DNA of 64,000 nt from Bacteroidota bacterium (GTDB taxonomy: Bacteria; Bacteroidota; Ignavibacteria; Palsa-1295): contig JAJPIO010000018.1 in the NCBI GenBank assembly GCA_021324735.1, forward strand, positions 124,001 to 188,000, given 5' to 3'. Position numbers and translations under genes: made by a program. The notes under the pieces were generated by a model. That model searched no databases. It was not told the origin of the DNA and was given only the letters and a program-made list of their open reading frames with translations. Below, one piece after another: positions 42,515 through 53,050 of this stretch (positions are counted from its first letter, which is position 1; every line of letters begins with the position of its first letter).

Positions 42515-44929
42515 ATGAGAAAACACTTCCGCGAATATTCTTTCACCTTCGCCCTTCTCCTTGGGACGATCCTGGTGTGTTTTTATCCTCTTGTTTTCAA
42601 TGGTCGCTCGATACTCCCCACCGACCTCATCGATACCATGACGCTGCCCTTCTCACAGTATTATGGACCACAGCATGCTTACAATTCTTACCTCGCAGAT
42701 GGCTACTTACAGTTCTATCCTCTTAAATACTTTACAAAGCTTGCTTATGAACACGGCAACTTTGCGTTTTGGAATTCATACATTCTTAATGGATACCCGC
42801 AATACCTCGAAGGAATGTGGACGTATAATTTCGTCCTGTTCCTACCACTAAAGATCGCCTTCCCACTAATTCTCTTATTGCCGCTTTTAGTTGCTGGTGT
42901 AGGCATGTATGCCCTCCTACGTGAATATGACGTCCGAATTGGTATTGCACGAATATTTGCCACGGCATTTATGCTGAATGCGCTTTTTATGACGCATTTA
43001 CTCGCCCACTTTATTCCTGCATCATTTTCGTTCGCTCCCTGGGTCTTTCTATTCTTGCTTAGATATTATCACTCCAAGCATACAAGCAGTTTATTTTTTT
43101 CTGCGATCGCTCTTGCACTCGGTTTTTTGGCCGGCAATATTCAGACTATTGGCTTTCTCACTCTTTTTGTTTTCGTCGTAGCGATATCATTGTGGTCGCT
43201 CGAATCCGAACGACGTTGGAAAACGCTAGTAAAGCCGCTCGCAACTTTGTACATTTTATCGCTGGGTTTAAGTGCGACATACTGGCTCCCCACACTCCAA
43301 CTGATTAAGGAGACAATTAACGGTGGCGCTTTTTTTTCGACCAGTCTTCTCAAGTCGTACACAATTTTACAACGCATTGAAAGCCTCGCACTACTTTTTA
43401 CTTTTTTCATTCCACAACTTGCTGGATCGATCCGCGGAGTGATGCTGCATCAGGCAGTTGGCGTATACGTGACGGACTTCGAAGGCGCGATTGGGTTCGT
43501 GCCTTTGCTATTTGCAGTTGCTGGAGGCACTCTACTTTGGAAGAAGCGACCAACAACACGACCATTTACTGTTTTAATGCTGGTCGGTTTACTGCTACCC
43601 CTCGGGACGCCACTGTTCCGATATCTTTATCATCGTTTTTTTGTGATATTTACTGTAGGAGCTTGTGGAGCTGGTGCAATTGCGCTTGAGGGTTTACTCC
43701 AAGGGGACATTGGTCGAGAAACGCTTAAGAGAGTACTTCGATGGAGCTTCGCAGGAATAATAATGATCGCCTGCACTTTAGGTATCCTTTCAGTTATTCA
43801 TTGGACCGACCCCAAAACAATTGAGCAATGGTTTACAGAGCAAATATTGCCTCGCCTTCAACAGGCAGTATACTCTGAAGGGAATTCCGAGTGGGTTCGA
43901 GAGCGCCTTCGGGAGACAATTGACTATTGGCAACTTCTACGCCCTGAAATCCTATTTGGAATAATCTCCTCTGCAGCCGCACTTGTTCTATTATGGAATT
44001 ACAAAAAACTTTCATCGCAGGTACTCCTTACCGGAATATGGAGCATTACCACATTGCAACTCATATTCTTTGCACGCTCTTGGTTTCCTTCTGTCGATTC
44101 CACTGCTTACCCACCGTATCCTGAAACGAATGAAATCCGATCACTTCAACGGTTAAGTAAAGACTGTCGGGTATACACTTATCGTGAGGTTGATCCAACA
44201 CGACAGTTTGTATTTCTTGACAATGAAAACGTCGTTTATGGTATTCAACAGATATCGGGTTACGAAAGCATAATACCTCGTTGCTTATATATATATACCG
44301 CCATCGATCATTGGCAGGACACTGGTCTTATTTCTCCCCGGTTGCTGGGTAAATTCAATTGTGGGGTTCTGGTTAGGGCAAAGGCATTGGCAAATGATTC
44401 TGCCATTCAACTAGAAGTGAATGGTCCTATCTGGATATATAATAATCATGAAGTTGTGTCAAGAGCATTCCTGGCTAACCGAATCCAGCAGTTCAACAAT
44501 GATAGTGAGATATTGCGGCAATTGTCGAAAGATTCATTGCAGATTCAGGGAGTATATTTTACACCGAACAATTCGCCTGCCATATGGACCCCTCATCTAA
44601 TGGCCAACGATTCTATTGATTCAATATTGTCCGATAACGGAAACGAACTTCGAATACATTATCATGCATCCGACTCCACATATCTTATTTTATCCGATAC
44701 TTACTACCCCGGTTGGTCGGCGACCATCGATGGTAAAGACGTGCCGCTACTACGATGCAATTACTCAATGAGAGCTGTAAAAGTGATTAAAGGGACGCAT
44801 GACGTTCACTTCAGATTTGCGCCAATCTCATTTTGGCTAGGGCTTTGGATTGGTTTAGCAGTGTTCACCCCGTTACTTACATTGACCGTATATTTCAATT
44901 TACAGCGCAGCAAACATCTTCACTCATAG
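42515..44929 (+). CDS. YfhO-family membrane protein (GT-C-like glycosyltransferase)
   Basis: Large polytopic protein of 804 residues with about 12-13 spans, then an extracytoplasmic C-terminal region and a last span. The first loop carries DLIDTMTLPFSQYYG and FWNSYILNGYPQYLE, the acidic-loop pattern seen in YfhO, and the C-terminal TYYPGWSATIDGKDVPL followed by VKVIKGTHDVHFRFAP is a YfhO hallmark. In Gram-positive bacteria YfhO decorates lipoteichoic acid with sugars; in Bacteroidota the target is unknown. It converges on the GT39-like gene. Confidence 0.88.
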   Translation: MRKHFREYSFTFALLLGTILVCFYPLVFNGRSILPTDLIDTMTLPFSQYYGPQHAYNSYLADGYLQFYPLKYFTKLAYEHGNFAFWNSYILNGYPQYLEGMWTYNFVLFLPLKIAFPLILLLPLLVAGVGMYALLREYDVRIGIARIFATAFMLNALFMTHLLAHFIPASFSFAPWVFLFLLRYYHSKHTSSLFFSAIALALGFLAGNIQTIGFLTLFVFVVAISLWSLESERRWKTLVKPLATLYILSLGLSATYWLPTLQLIKETINGGAFFSTSLLKSYTILQRIESLALLFTFFIPQLAGSIRGVMLHQAVGVYVTDFEGAIGFVPLLFAVAGGTLLWKKRPTTRPFTVLMLVGLLLPLGTPLFRYLYHRFFVIFTVGACGAGAIALEGLLQGDIGRETLKRVLRWSFAGIIMIACTLGILSVIHWTDPKTIEQWFTEQILPRLQQAVYSEGNSEWVRERLRETIDYWQLLRPEILFGIISSAAALVLLWNYKKLSSQVLLTGIWSITTLQLIFFARSWFPSVDSTAYPPYPETNEIRSLQRLSKDCRVYTYREVDPTRQFVFLDNENVVYGIQQISGYESIIPRCLYIYTAIDHWQDTGLISPRLLGKFNCGVLVRAKALANDSAIQLEVNGPIWIYNNHEVVSRAFLANRIQQFNNDSEILRQLSKDSLQIQGVYFTPNNSPAIWTPHLMANDSIDSILSDNGNELRIHYHASDSTYLILSDTYYPGWSATIDGKDVPLLRCNYSMRAVKVIKGTHDVHFRFAPISFWLGLWIGLAVFTPLLTLTVYFNLQRSKHLHS

Positions 44930-44956
44930 TTGAGCTTCTCAATGCATAGAGGATTA

Positions 44957-46486
44957 TCACATGCCTAGATTTGGGGGTGGCTTGCCGATCGGCCAATAGA
45001 GATACGTGGGCCGAATTATTTCATTCCCCATTTTTGATCCGATGCGCCAGTCCAGTGGAAGTGAATGGATAAGGTTATAGCCCGGTATTGAATCTGGTTC
45101 ATGAGCTGTGCTTTTATCCCAGATAATTGCTCCAAATTTTTGCTGTTGAAAGGCGGCCTTCCATTCCGCCATATAATCGGCGGCAACTTGATCATGCATC
45201 ACGATCACATCATCCTCCACCTGACAATGAGTGTGAGTATTTTTCCCTGCCATCGAGCTCAGGAAACCATGAGCGGGAATAACAACGTCTCCATGAATGG
45301 TGCGAACAAAGGCAAAGAACTTCTCTGCGGAAGCACGCTCTTCCTTACCTGGGAATATCATTGGTAAGTGCTGAGGAACATACACGAAGCTCACCAACTG
45401 CATAAGCAAACCCCACTGGTACAACCGTGCCATCGTTTGTCCTACTTCACGAGCTTGCCACACCGCATATGTTAAGAAAACGGGGGCAATAGCGCATAGC
45501 GGATACAGCACATTATTGCCGGCCATTTGATCGCCACGGTGTGCACAAAATTGAAGAATCGAAGAAATGAGCGCTAGAAGCCACAAACCCGCTTCGCTTC
45601 GAACCTTAAATCTTTTGCCAAGAGAAACCAATACACCGCTAATAATAAGGAGTGCCACGCCCCAATATCGAAATACTTCCGCTGGTAATGCTATAAACAC
45701 TCTTGCATACCCGTAATATCTTGCCTTTGCCCTCGGCATACCATAAACATAGTAGGTATACCAATGCAGCGACGACGCGTTCAGCCACCATGTCCCCAAA
45801 ACAATCACTACACACAGGGTAATAATTGAGAAGATCGCCATTCTCCTATTATGGAGGAATAGCCACAGAATCGGAAGCGGCATAAAAAATACTGCCTCCT
45901 GCTTAGTAAAGAATGCAGCCACAAAAAAAAGAACTGAAAGTATACTTCCAGTCCACGTTGCTCGCGAAACTGCATAAAATGCCAGAAGCAAAAAACAGAC
46001 ATATGTCGCATCGATGCGGACCAGTGTTTGGACATAGTCCGTCAATGCATACGTGGCGAAGAACAAACCAAGTACGACAATGACTGCTTGTTTGGAGCCG
46101 GTGCAAAGACGATACACTGCTCGACCTGCAATCGTGGCACCAAGGAAAGAAGCCGCCACGGTAACGATTCGTCCGGAGAAAAACGATGATCCAAAAATCT
46201 TAAATACAGGGGCCACGAGATAAAAATACAACGGCTGGTATAATGTTGCCGAAAAATAAATGGAAGGTTTAGCATAGATTGGCAGCCCTTGCACGACTCG
46301 AACAACGTGGTCAAGGGTTAGGCCTTCGTACCACTCTATCTCGTAAGGGTATGCCAAGTGCCAAATGGCGACGGCCACGTACATGGTAATGAAGTATATA
46401 GCAGATGCCGCAAGGGCAATACTAATCCATCGGTCGGACTGTGATTCAATTATGACCAATGCTTTTGAGGGAAAATTAGACAGCAT
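44957..46486 (-). CDS. Polytopic GT39/ArnT-like membrane protein
   Basis: 509 residues with about ten to eleven membrane spans and a C-terminal periplasmic part (from about residue 390). The first loop has YEIEWYEGLTLDHVVRV and later YQPLYFYLVAPVFKIFGS, the pattern of GT-C lipid-linked-sugar transferases, where an acidic pair in loop one is catalytic. Its start ATG overlaps the end of the ligase/polymerase gene by 11 bp, so translation is probably coupled. Substrate unknown. Confidence 0.78.
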   Translation of the reverse strand: MLSNFPSKALVIIESQSDRWISIALAASAIYFITMYVAVAIWHLAYPYEIEWYEGLTLDHVVRVVQGLPIYAKPSIYFSATLYQPLYFYLVAPVFKIFGSSFFSGRIVTVAASFLGATIAGRAVYRLCTGSKQAVIVVLGLFFATYALTDYVQTLVRIDATYVCFLLLAFYAVSRATWTGSILSVLFFVAAFFTKQEAVFFMPLPILWLFLHNRRMAIFSIITLCVVIVLGTWWLNASSLHWYTYYVYGMPRAKARYYGYARVFIALPAEVFRYWGVALLIISGVLVSLGKRFKVRSEAGLWLLALISSILQFCAHRGDQMAGNNVLYPLCAIAPVFLTYAVWQAREVGQTMARLYQWGLLMQLVSFVYVPQHLPMIFPGKEERASAEKFFAFVRTIHGDVVIPAHGFLSSMAGKNTHTHCQVEDDVIVMHDQVAADYMAEWKAAFQQQKFGAIIWDKSTAHEPDSIPGYNLIHSLPLDWRIGSKMGNEIIRPTYLYWPIGKPPPNLGM

Positions 46487-47867
46487 GTTGAGCAGACCAC
46501 AATAAATTTTTCAATCCTTGCTTCAAACGTTGTATTAGGGACAATTTGTGAACGAGTTTTCCCTCTCGCATACTTTGCCAGAATTTTATTTCTCGAAACG
46601 ATGACATTCCCGTAATATGCCTCGCATGAAGTTGAATGGCCGTGAATACTACAGCGAGTAAAGATGGCATGTCATCCGCATATAGCAGACCGAAGAAAGA
46701 CGCAATCAGATAAATGATGAGTAGTTGTATGGAAAATTGACTAAAAAAGAAATTTTCTTCTGTCCTACGAAGCCGATAGGTTAAAAGAACTGATTTCCAA
46801 AGACGAGCAAATAACCAAAGAAACGCAATAGCGCCTAAAACACCTGCGCGCAACGGCCAGTAAAGGTAAGCATCATGCGTCCCTAAGGTGGTATACACAG
46901 CCGAAACTGGCATGCGATAATACACTTTCCATGGAATGCCGACAGGCACCCCAAGGACTGGATGATTTCGAATATTTTCAAGAACATTCGGAAGCTCCAT
47001 TAGTCGGATATAAGCAGATCCTTCACCCTGCGGCTCAACAATACCTGAAAAACGTTCGACAATTGCCACTGGATTGGTAACAATAGCAAAAACAATGAGA
47101 CCCAATAACAACCCTCCAAAGGCCATCAGTTGACGCTTGCGATAGCTTTTAGGCAGGGTGACAAACATGAGTACGGCGGCAGCCATAATACTCACGACAA
47201 ATGTTCGTCGCATACTGAGCATCAACGTAACACCTATCAAAGGAATGGAGAAAAGCATCGTTCGCTTCAACCATCGCAGTTTTTTTGCACGGTAGTGAAG
47301 AAAAAGCAAACTACCAATTGCTCCCATTGCAAGATCATATCCATCTCGCCAAAGTTCTAAAACCCCCCAATATTTTTTGGTATCGGGTGAAAAGAACCAA
47401 ATATAAAGACCGTCAAGGCATTTCGGGATCACCGCGAGCAATAGTATTTTATATAGTGTTTCCGCTTCTTCGGGATCACGAAAAGCATTATTCACTACAT
47501 AAAATAACAGGGGTATCGAAAATGCTTCATGCGCCTCTAAAATAATTGCCACCCTTTGTTGCATATACATACCCCTGACCCAAGAGATAAAGAACGCACT
47601 CAGAATAAGCAGCAATGGTCCTGAGAAATAAGAGCGGTGTAATCTGAAGTCACCGGTCACCGTCCGCTCAATTACCACCGTAACGCCGAGAAGAAATACT
47701 AAGGCTTCGGCAATCTTTATGTAATACGGTATCGATATCCAGTTGGTAATTTGCAGAGCCGAGCCAGACACCATACCGTCCTGCCAGAGCATCAGCCAGC
47801 ATATAAAATATTTCAGATTACGCAAGGAGAAGAGCAGGGAATCTGAACGGTGTATGTCTCTTGCCAT
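46476..47867 (-). CDS. O-antigen ligase/polymerase-like membrane protein
   Basis: Polytopic protein of 463 residues with about 11 spans and a large periplasmic loop at roughly 270-350. Wzy/WaaL-like motifs: LMLSMRRTFVV before the loop, NHPVLGVPVG in the loop, and GTHDAYLYWPLRAGVLGAIAFLW after it (the H.aYL....aG.lG pattern). The basic C-terminus is cytosolic. I use ATG 47867; a TTG at 47888 would overlap the Wzz stop by 4 bp and is a real alternative. It lies between the Wzz-type gene and the GT39-like gene, so one operon is likely. Confidence 0.82.
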   Translation of the reverse strand: MARDIHRSDSLLFSLRNLKYFICWLMLWQDGMVSGSALQITNWISIPYYIKIAEALVFLLGVTVVIERTVTGDFRLHRSYFSGPLLLILSAFFISWVRGMYMQQRVAIILEAHEAFSIPLLFYVVNNAFRDPEEAETLYKILLLAVIPKCLDGLYIWFFSPDTKKYWGVLELWRDGYDLAMGAIGSLLFLHYRAKKLRWLKRTMLFSIPLIGVTLMLSMRRTFVVSIMAAAVLMFVTLPKSYRKRQLMAFGGLLLGLIVFAIVTNPVAIVERFSGIVEPQGEGSAYIRLMELPNVLENIRNHPVLGVPVGIPWKVYYRMPVSAVYTTLGTHDAYLYWPLRAGVLGAIAFLWLFARLWKSVLLTYRLRRTEENFFFSQFSIQLLIIYLIASFFGLLYADDMPSLLAVVFTAIQLHARHITGMSSFREIKFWQSMREGKLVHKLSLIQRLKQGLKNLLWSAQHAV

Positions 47868-47884
47868 TATTCCTGATGTTCTCG

Positions 47885-49081
47885 TCAACTAAGTGGCATA
47901 ACGGGAGCGACGATCCGGCACGAGTCGAGCAGAGACCGAATAGCCAAATAAACAATGCAAATAAAAAGACCCACAATTGCTCCAAGCCCCATAACAGGAA
48001 TTCGTAAAGGGCTTGTCCGATGCTCGGGAATTGGCGCTTGATCCAAAATTGTAATTGGGGTTTCTGCTCGCTCGGCGCTGATCCGTTGTTGCTCCATTTC
48101 TTCCCTAAGGAATTTCACAATAGGCTCAAGGGCAGTCTTTTGTCGGACTAGTTCAAGATAGTGTTCCGTAACCGCTGGTAACCCAGAGACGCTAGGCCCC
48201 ACGCGGTATTCTGCTTCATACGTTTGCACCATTCGATTTACCTCCGACTCGTGAGCACGAGCCATTTGAACCTGAGGATTGTCGAAGGACAGTTCACGTT
48301 CTAACAACGCTGCTTTTAGCGAAGCCTCATCGCGTTCTGCTTGCAACTCCCCTAATCTGGTTATTGTCTGGGCAGTTTGCGACTTAATATCGGGAATACC
48401 ATTCGCTGATTCGAACGCCGCCAAGGCGCCTTCCAACGAATCAAGTTCAGCGCTTCTCAATCGATAGTCAGAGTCTGCATAATGATAAGTCCTGCTTGCT
48501 ATTCCCTGCAACTGAGATTTCATAATGCTATCCATCAAGAAAACAGCGAGATTAGCCATATGACTGGAGAGTCTTTGCGCCTCCTGCTTTTCATGCGCAC
48601 TTGAAAACCAGTCAGTCGACACAATAGCCCGTACACGGACACGAGCAACATCGGGAAAAACGATCACATCATTCCGTATTTCATCAAGCATTTCTTCTTG
48701 TGTCGGTGTGCGCTCTTTAAAGAAATAAAATATCTCACTATCAGAGCAAAGACGAGACCTCAAAGATCGAGACTCCAAAATATTCTGAATCAAGTCTACC
48801 GAAGGATTTTCAACTTCCTTCATAATTTTTAATGCGCCAGAGGCACTAAGTGCAGACAGTAAGCCAGAGGAGGATACTCGATCAGGGGGAAGTAAAAGCG
48901 ACTCGGACTGGAATGTGTATGGAACAATGTAGGTAAGTCCAAACGCTATCAGTGTGCAAAACAAAATTATCGAGAGCACAACCGTTCTGTGTCTCAAGAC
49001 CAGCAGCACATAATCCATTACATGCGGATCAGGAGGTAAGTCCGGAATGGATTGGGTAGCAGTGCTCTGAATATCTTCCAT
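47885..49081 (-). CDS. Wzz/GumC-type polysaccharide chain-length regulator
   Basis: 398 residues. Wzz topology: span one at about 34-56 (VLSIILFCTLIAFGLTYIV), a long periplasmic helical region with coiled-coil stretches (LRSAELDSLEGALAAFES, LGELQAERDEASLKAALL), and span two at about 357-385, with a Pro-rich entry (TSPLRIPVMGLG). No C-terminal tyrosine-kinase domain. Sets sugar-chain length with a Wzy polymerase, consistent with the ligase/polymerase-like gene right after it. A 14-bp hairpin lies about 31 bp before its start. Confidence 0.9.
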   Translation of the reverse strand: MEDIQSTATQSIPDLPPDPHVMDYVLLVLRHRTVVLSIILFCTLIAFGLTYIVPYTFQSESLLLPPDRVSSSGLLSALSASGALKIMKEVENPSVDLIQNILESRSLRSRLCSDSEIFYFFKERTPTQEEMLDEIRNDVIVFPDVARVRVRAIVSTDWFSSAHEKQEAQRLSSHMANLAVFLMDSIMKSQLQGIASRTYHYADSDYRLRSAELDSLEGALAAFESANGIPDIKSQTAQTITRLGELQAERDEASLKAALLERELSFDNPQVQMARAHESEVNRMVQTYEAEYRVGPSVSGLPAVTEHYLELVRQKTALEPIVKFLREEMEQQRISAERAETPITILDQAPIPEHRTSPLRIPVMGLGAIVGLFICIVYLAIRSLLDSCRIVAPVMPLS

Positions 49082-49112
49082 TAAAAAGAACGGCGGGATG
49101 GAGCCGATAAGC

Positions 49113-49147
49113 GTTAAGGCCCAGTCCTTAAGTGACTGGGCCTTAAC
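49113..49147. terminator. Perfect 14-bp hairpin between fusA and the Wzz-type gene
   Basis: GTTAAGGCCCAGTC (49113-49126) pairs exactly with GACTGGGCCTTAAC (49134-49147), 7-nt loop. No T-run on either side. It follows fusA by 71 bp and precedes the Wzz-type start by 31 bp on the minus strand, so it may end fusA transcription or act in the polysaccharide-operon leader. Confidence 0.6.
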
Positions 49148-49218
49148 TCAACGCATCAAAAAATAACAGGTTTCCCGATTGAAGGTAATTATTACTACCT
49201 CTCTTTGTAGAAAACCGT

Positions 49219-51315
49219 TTAGGCGGCTACTGCTGCTTTGCCCTTTGCTGCCTCGACGATCTGCTCTTGCACCGAACGCGGAGCTTCCTCATAACGTGAG
49301 AATTGCATCGTATAGATTGCGCGTCCCTGTGACATTGAACGAAGTATCGTGGCATAACCGAACATTTCGGATAGAGGCACCGAAGCCTTAATGACCTGGG
49401 CATCGGAACGAGCAGTCATACCTTCGATTCGTCCACGACGTGAAGAGAGATCGCCCATGATATCGCCCATATAGTCTTCCGGCGTTACAACCTCGACGTC
49501 CATAATCGGCTCGAGGATCACTGGATTCGCTTTACGAGCAGCCTCTTTGAATGCCATCGAACCGGCAACCTTAAAGGCCATTTCGTTCGAGTCAACTTCA
49601 TGGTACGAACCATCGAACAGACGAACTTTCACGTCCTCTACTGGGTAGCCGGCAAGAATACCGTTCTTCATCGCTTCCACAATACCAGCGCTGACCGGCT
49701 GTATGTACTCCTTAGGAATAGCACCACCGATAATGGCATTCTCGAATTCATAGCCCTTTCCTGGCTCGTTTGGCTCGAGATCGATCCATACGTGACCGAA
49801 CTGACCGCGACCACCCGACTGACGCACGAACTTGCCTTCCTGAGTGACCTTTTTACGGATCGTCTCCTTGTAAGCCACCTGCGGCTTACCCACGTTCGCT
49901 TCAACGCGGAATTCGCGCTTCATACGATCGACGAGAATCTCCAGGTGCAATTCGCCCATACCGGAAAGAATCGTTTGGCCTGTTTCTTCATCAGTCTTCA
50001 CCCGAAATGTCGGATCTTCATCGGCCAATTTCTGAAGCGCTTCGGACATCTTCTCGGAATCCGCCTTCGTCTTTGGCTCAACAGCAAGCGAAATAACCGG
50101 TTCAGGAAATACCATGCGTTCCAGCACGATCGGATCGCCCTCGTCACAAAGCGTATCACCTGTACGAGTTTGTTTAAGACCTACAGCCGCAAGAATGTCG
50201 CCCGTATATCCTTCCTCGATATCTTCGCGGTGATTTGCATGCATACGAAGAATACGGCCAATACGCTCTTTTCGGCCAGATACCGAGTTCAGCACATACG
50301 AACCGGCTTTCAGCGTGCCGGAATAAATTCGAAAGAACGTCAGCTTACCGACGTACGGATCGGTCATAATCTTAAATGCGATCGCGGCGAATTTCTCGGT
50401 ATCCTTCGGCTGACGGCTAATGTGATCCGTTAAATTCAGGTGGTGGCCTTCTACTTCACCGATATCGGTTGGGCTCGGAAGATAATCGACGACAGCATCG
50501 AGTAAATCCTGCACGCCTTTGTTCTTAAAGGCGGAGCCGCAAAGAACCGGAATAATCTTCGACTCAATAACGGCGACACGAAGAACTCGCATCACTTCAT
50601 CGGCGGTGATCTCTTCGCCCTCGAGATACTTCATCAACAGCGTATCATCCACCTCCGCAACCGATTCAAACAAACGAGTACGCCATTCTTTTGCATGCTC
50701 TTTTAGGTTTTCCGGAATATCCACGTCCTCGAACGTAGTACCGAGCGTACCTTCGTTATACATGCGCGCCTTGTTGCGAACAAGATCGATGACACCGGCG
50801 AACATTTCGCCTTCACCGATCGGAAGATTGATCGGAATTGGATTCGCGCCAAGGCGCTCCTTGATCATCCGAACGACATTGAAGAAGTCGGCTCCGGTAC
50901 GGTCCATCTTATTGACGAACGCGATACGCGGGACACCATACTTGTTCGCTTGACGCCACACCGTCTCTGACTGAGGCTCGACACCGCCCACTGCGCAGAA
51001 TAGCGCAACAGCACCATCAAGCACGCGAAGTGAGCGCTCTACTTCCACCGTAAAATCCACGTGGCCTGGCGTATCAATAATATTGATATGCGTGTCGCGC
51101 CATACGCAAGTGGTGGCAGCAGAGGTGATAGTAATACCACGCTCTTTCTCCTGCTCCATCCAGTCCATGGTAGCCCCTCCCTCGTGCACTTCGCCCATGC
51201 GATGCACTCGGCCGGTATAAAAGAGGATGCGCTCGGTCGTCGTTGTTTTTCCGGCGTCAATGTGCGCCATGATACCGATATTGCGCGTCCGTTCAAGCGG
51301 ATACTTACGTGGCAT
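49219..51315 (-). CDS. fusA: Elongation factor G
   Basis: 698 residues; catalyses translocation with GTP. Motifs: AHIDAGKT at 17-24, [13 protein letters not shown] at 81-85 and NKMD at 135-138. Later domains include [19 protein letters not shown] and [18 protein letters not shown], and domain [15 protein letters not shown] good GGGAG ribosome-binding site precedes ATG 51315. It stands alone: rpsG and rpsL are not upstream, and tuf is about 7 kb away past envelope genes. Confidence 0.98.
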   Translation of the reverse strand: MPRKYPLERTRNIGIMAHIDAGKTTTTERILFYTGRVHRMGEVHEGGATMDWMEQEKERGITITSAATTCVWRDTHINIIDTPGHVDFTVEVERSLRVLDGAVALFCAVGGVEPQSETVWRQANKYGVPRIAFVNKMDRTGADFFNVVRMIKERLGANPIPINLPIGEGEMFAGVIDLVRNKARMYNEGTLGTTFEDVDIPENLKEHAKEWRTRLFESVAEVDDTLLMKYLEGEEITADEVMRVLRVAVIESKIIPVLCGSAFKNKGVQDLLDAVVDYLPSPTDIGEVEGHHLNLTDHISRQPKDTEKFAAIAFKIMTDPYVGKLTFFRIYSGTLKAGSYVLNSVSGRKERIGRILRMHANHREDIEEGYTGDILAAVGLKQTRTGDTLCDEGDPIVLERMVFPEPVISLAVEPKTKADSEKMSEALQKLADEDPTFRVKTDEETGQTILSGMGELHLEILVDRMKREFRVEANVGKPQVAYKETIRKKVTQEGKFVRQSGGRGQFGHVWIDLEPNEPGKGYEFENAIIGGAIPKEYIQPVSAGIVEAMKNGILAGYPVEDVKVRLFDGSYHEVDSNEMAFKVAGSMAFKEAARKANPVILEPIMDVEVVTPEDYMGDIMGDLSSRRGRIEGMTARSDAQVIKASVPLSEMFGYATILRSMSQGRAIYTMQFSRYEEAPRSVQEQIVEAAKGKAAVAA

Positions 51316-51499
51316 AAAAACTCCCTATCTTTTCCCTAAGTTAACTAATTATTGGCTAATTTTTACCAAAACGAACAAGAGTGGGCGCCTATTTTAGGCA
51401 AGCGCGCAGTTAACCGTGAGGCAGCGACCTTAGTTCAGAATTTCATTTTCATCCTATAAACCAGTTATTCCGCTCACGGGTTAACAGGGCCAAATAAGA

Positions 51500-53047
51500 A
51501 TGCCCACTCAACCATTCGATTCCACCCAATATCGTTTTTGGCGAAATTTTACTGTTATCGCAGGGGGGATTACCCTTTTTCCGCTTTTTTTCTATCCCCT
51601 TAACTCCGACACTAGCGCCCTGCAATGGGTGGCATATCAGTTTCAACGCTTCGGTAAAATCCCATACATTGGGACCTGGGAGCCAAATTTTCCGGGTGTT
51701 TTACCATTTCACCTCCTTTCTGTAGCTCTCTTTAATAGGAGTGAGATCGGCTTTCGGCTTATTGAGGTGGTCTTTCAACTCACAACGGCCCTGTTTTTTT
51801 ATAAACTTTTGCTGCGATGGCTTTCAGCGCCCTTGTCATTTTTTGCCTGCCTCTTTTACTTGCTCACCTACATGCACGGCAACGTGACATTTTATGGGCA
51901 GAGAGACGCGTTTGCTACCGGCTTATTTACAATCGCAACCTACCTTTATTATTCTCGTCCATCCTCCAAGTGGAGCACATTCTTTTCGGGTGCTATTATG
52001 GGATGGGCGGTGCTTATCAGGCCACTTTACATTATCCTTCCCCTCACTCTCATTTTATTCTCACTTAATAAGCATGAACGGAAGAATGCTATCCTTTTAC
52101 TTTCCGCTCTCACGATTCCGTTTTTGAGTTCGATCCTCTTTTATCTTATTACAGGCTCAATTAAAGATTATTATGTAACCACAATCCTGTTTTTAGGTAA
52201 AGTTTACACTGCAGTTCCGACTCAAGATTGGAAGTCTTTCTTTGTTGCGCTGTATTGGTATTGGCCGATCGTTGTCTTTCCTGCTATTGCGCTTCTAGGA
52301 TACCAATTGAATTTAACGTCCTCAGTTCGGCAAGTGCTTCGGCAAAGAAAGTTATTGATGCTGTATGTTCTAATGATAATCGAAGTGACAGGGATAATAT
52401 GGATACAGCATCGTTTCCTTGCTTATCATTTCGCTTTATTGCTGGTGCTACTAAGCCCCTTAGCAGCGTTGGGCGTCGGTCAACTTCTCCACTTCATACG
52501 CTCCACCAAATTGAAAATCGCTAGTGCGTCTGCTCTTATGCTTGCGCTACTGGTGGGTTTTACGCCATTCCTATCTGTTACCAAGTATGTTGTTTCAGGA
52601 CGCTGGCATACGATGGGCTATAACGGTCTTAACTTAGTGGGCGATGAAAAACTCCGACTACAAGATGACTCGGTAATAAATTATTTAGCACAACCAAATA
52701 ATAATACGGGCATTGTTGAAATCTGCTCCTATGATGCCCGGTTACGCTGGAGACTCGATCGCGAAGAAGCAACCCGGTTTTGTGAATTTCAAGCTGTCAC
52801 GGCCCGCGATGCAAATGGAAGCCATCCTGACTTTCAACAAAAGTGGCAGAAAGAATTCTTGAATGACGTTCTCAAGAAACCAGCTACATTTATTCTGTTA
52901 AATGGACAAACCAAGTTTTGGACGTACCTCCCACCACGAGAAGGAATTCAAACGGACTTTCCGGCTCTCGACAGTCTTCTCCGCACCGATTATGTGAAGG
53001 ATACCGTAATCGGTGAATACGCTATATTTCGTAAACGGCTTTCTTAG
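51500..53047 (+). CDS. Polytopic glycosyltransferase-like membrane protein
   Basis: 515 residues with about ten spans in the first 370 residues and a C-terminal extracytoplasmic part. Features of GT39/GT-C proteins: YPLNSDTSALQWVAYQFQRFGKIPYIG in loop one (acidic residue before an aromatic/Gln-rich stretch), EPNFPGVLPFHLLS, and YGQRDAFATGLFTIATYLYY. It differs from the gene at 44957 in loop motifs, so they are not recent duplicates. Divergent from fusA and convergent with the RDD gene, 3 bp between stops. Confidence 0.72.
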   Translation: MPTQPFDSTQYRFWRNFTVIAGGITLFPLFFYPLNSDTSALQWVAYQFQRFGKIPYIGTWEPNFPGVLPFHLLSVALFNRSEIGFRLIEVVFQLTTALFFYKLLLRWLSAPLSFFACLFYLLTYMHGNVTFYGQRDAFATGLFTIATYLYYSRPSSKWSTFFSGAIMGWAVLIRPLYIILPLTLILFSLNKHERKNAILLLSALTIPFLSSILFYLITGSIKDYYVTTILFLGKVYTAVPTQDWKSFFVALYWYWPIVVFPAIALLGYQLNLTSSVRQVLRQRKLLMLYVLMIIEVTGIIWIQHRFLAYHFALLLVLLSPLAALGVGQLLHFIRSTKLKIASASALMLALLVGFTPFLSVTKYVVSGRWHTMGYNGLNLVGDEKLRLQDDSVINYLAQPNNNTGIVEICSYDARLRWRLDREEATRFCEFQAVTARDANGSHPDFQQKWQKEFLNDVLKKPATFILLNGQTKFWTYLPPREGIQTDFPALDSLLRTDYVKDTVIGEYAIFRKRLS

Positions 53048-53050
53048 TCG

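Noticed and set aside
49600-50433. 277-codon open frame antisense to fusA
   Set aside because: Same artefact as antisense frames over highly expressed genes; no domain recognised.
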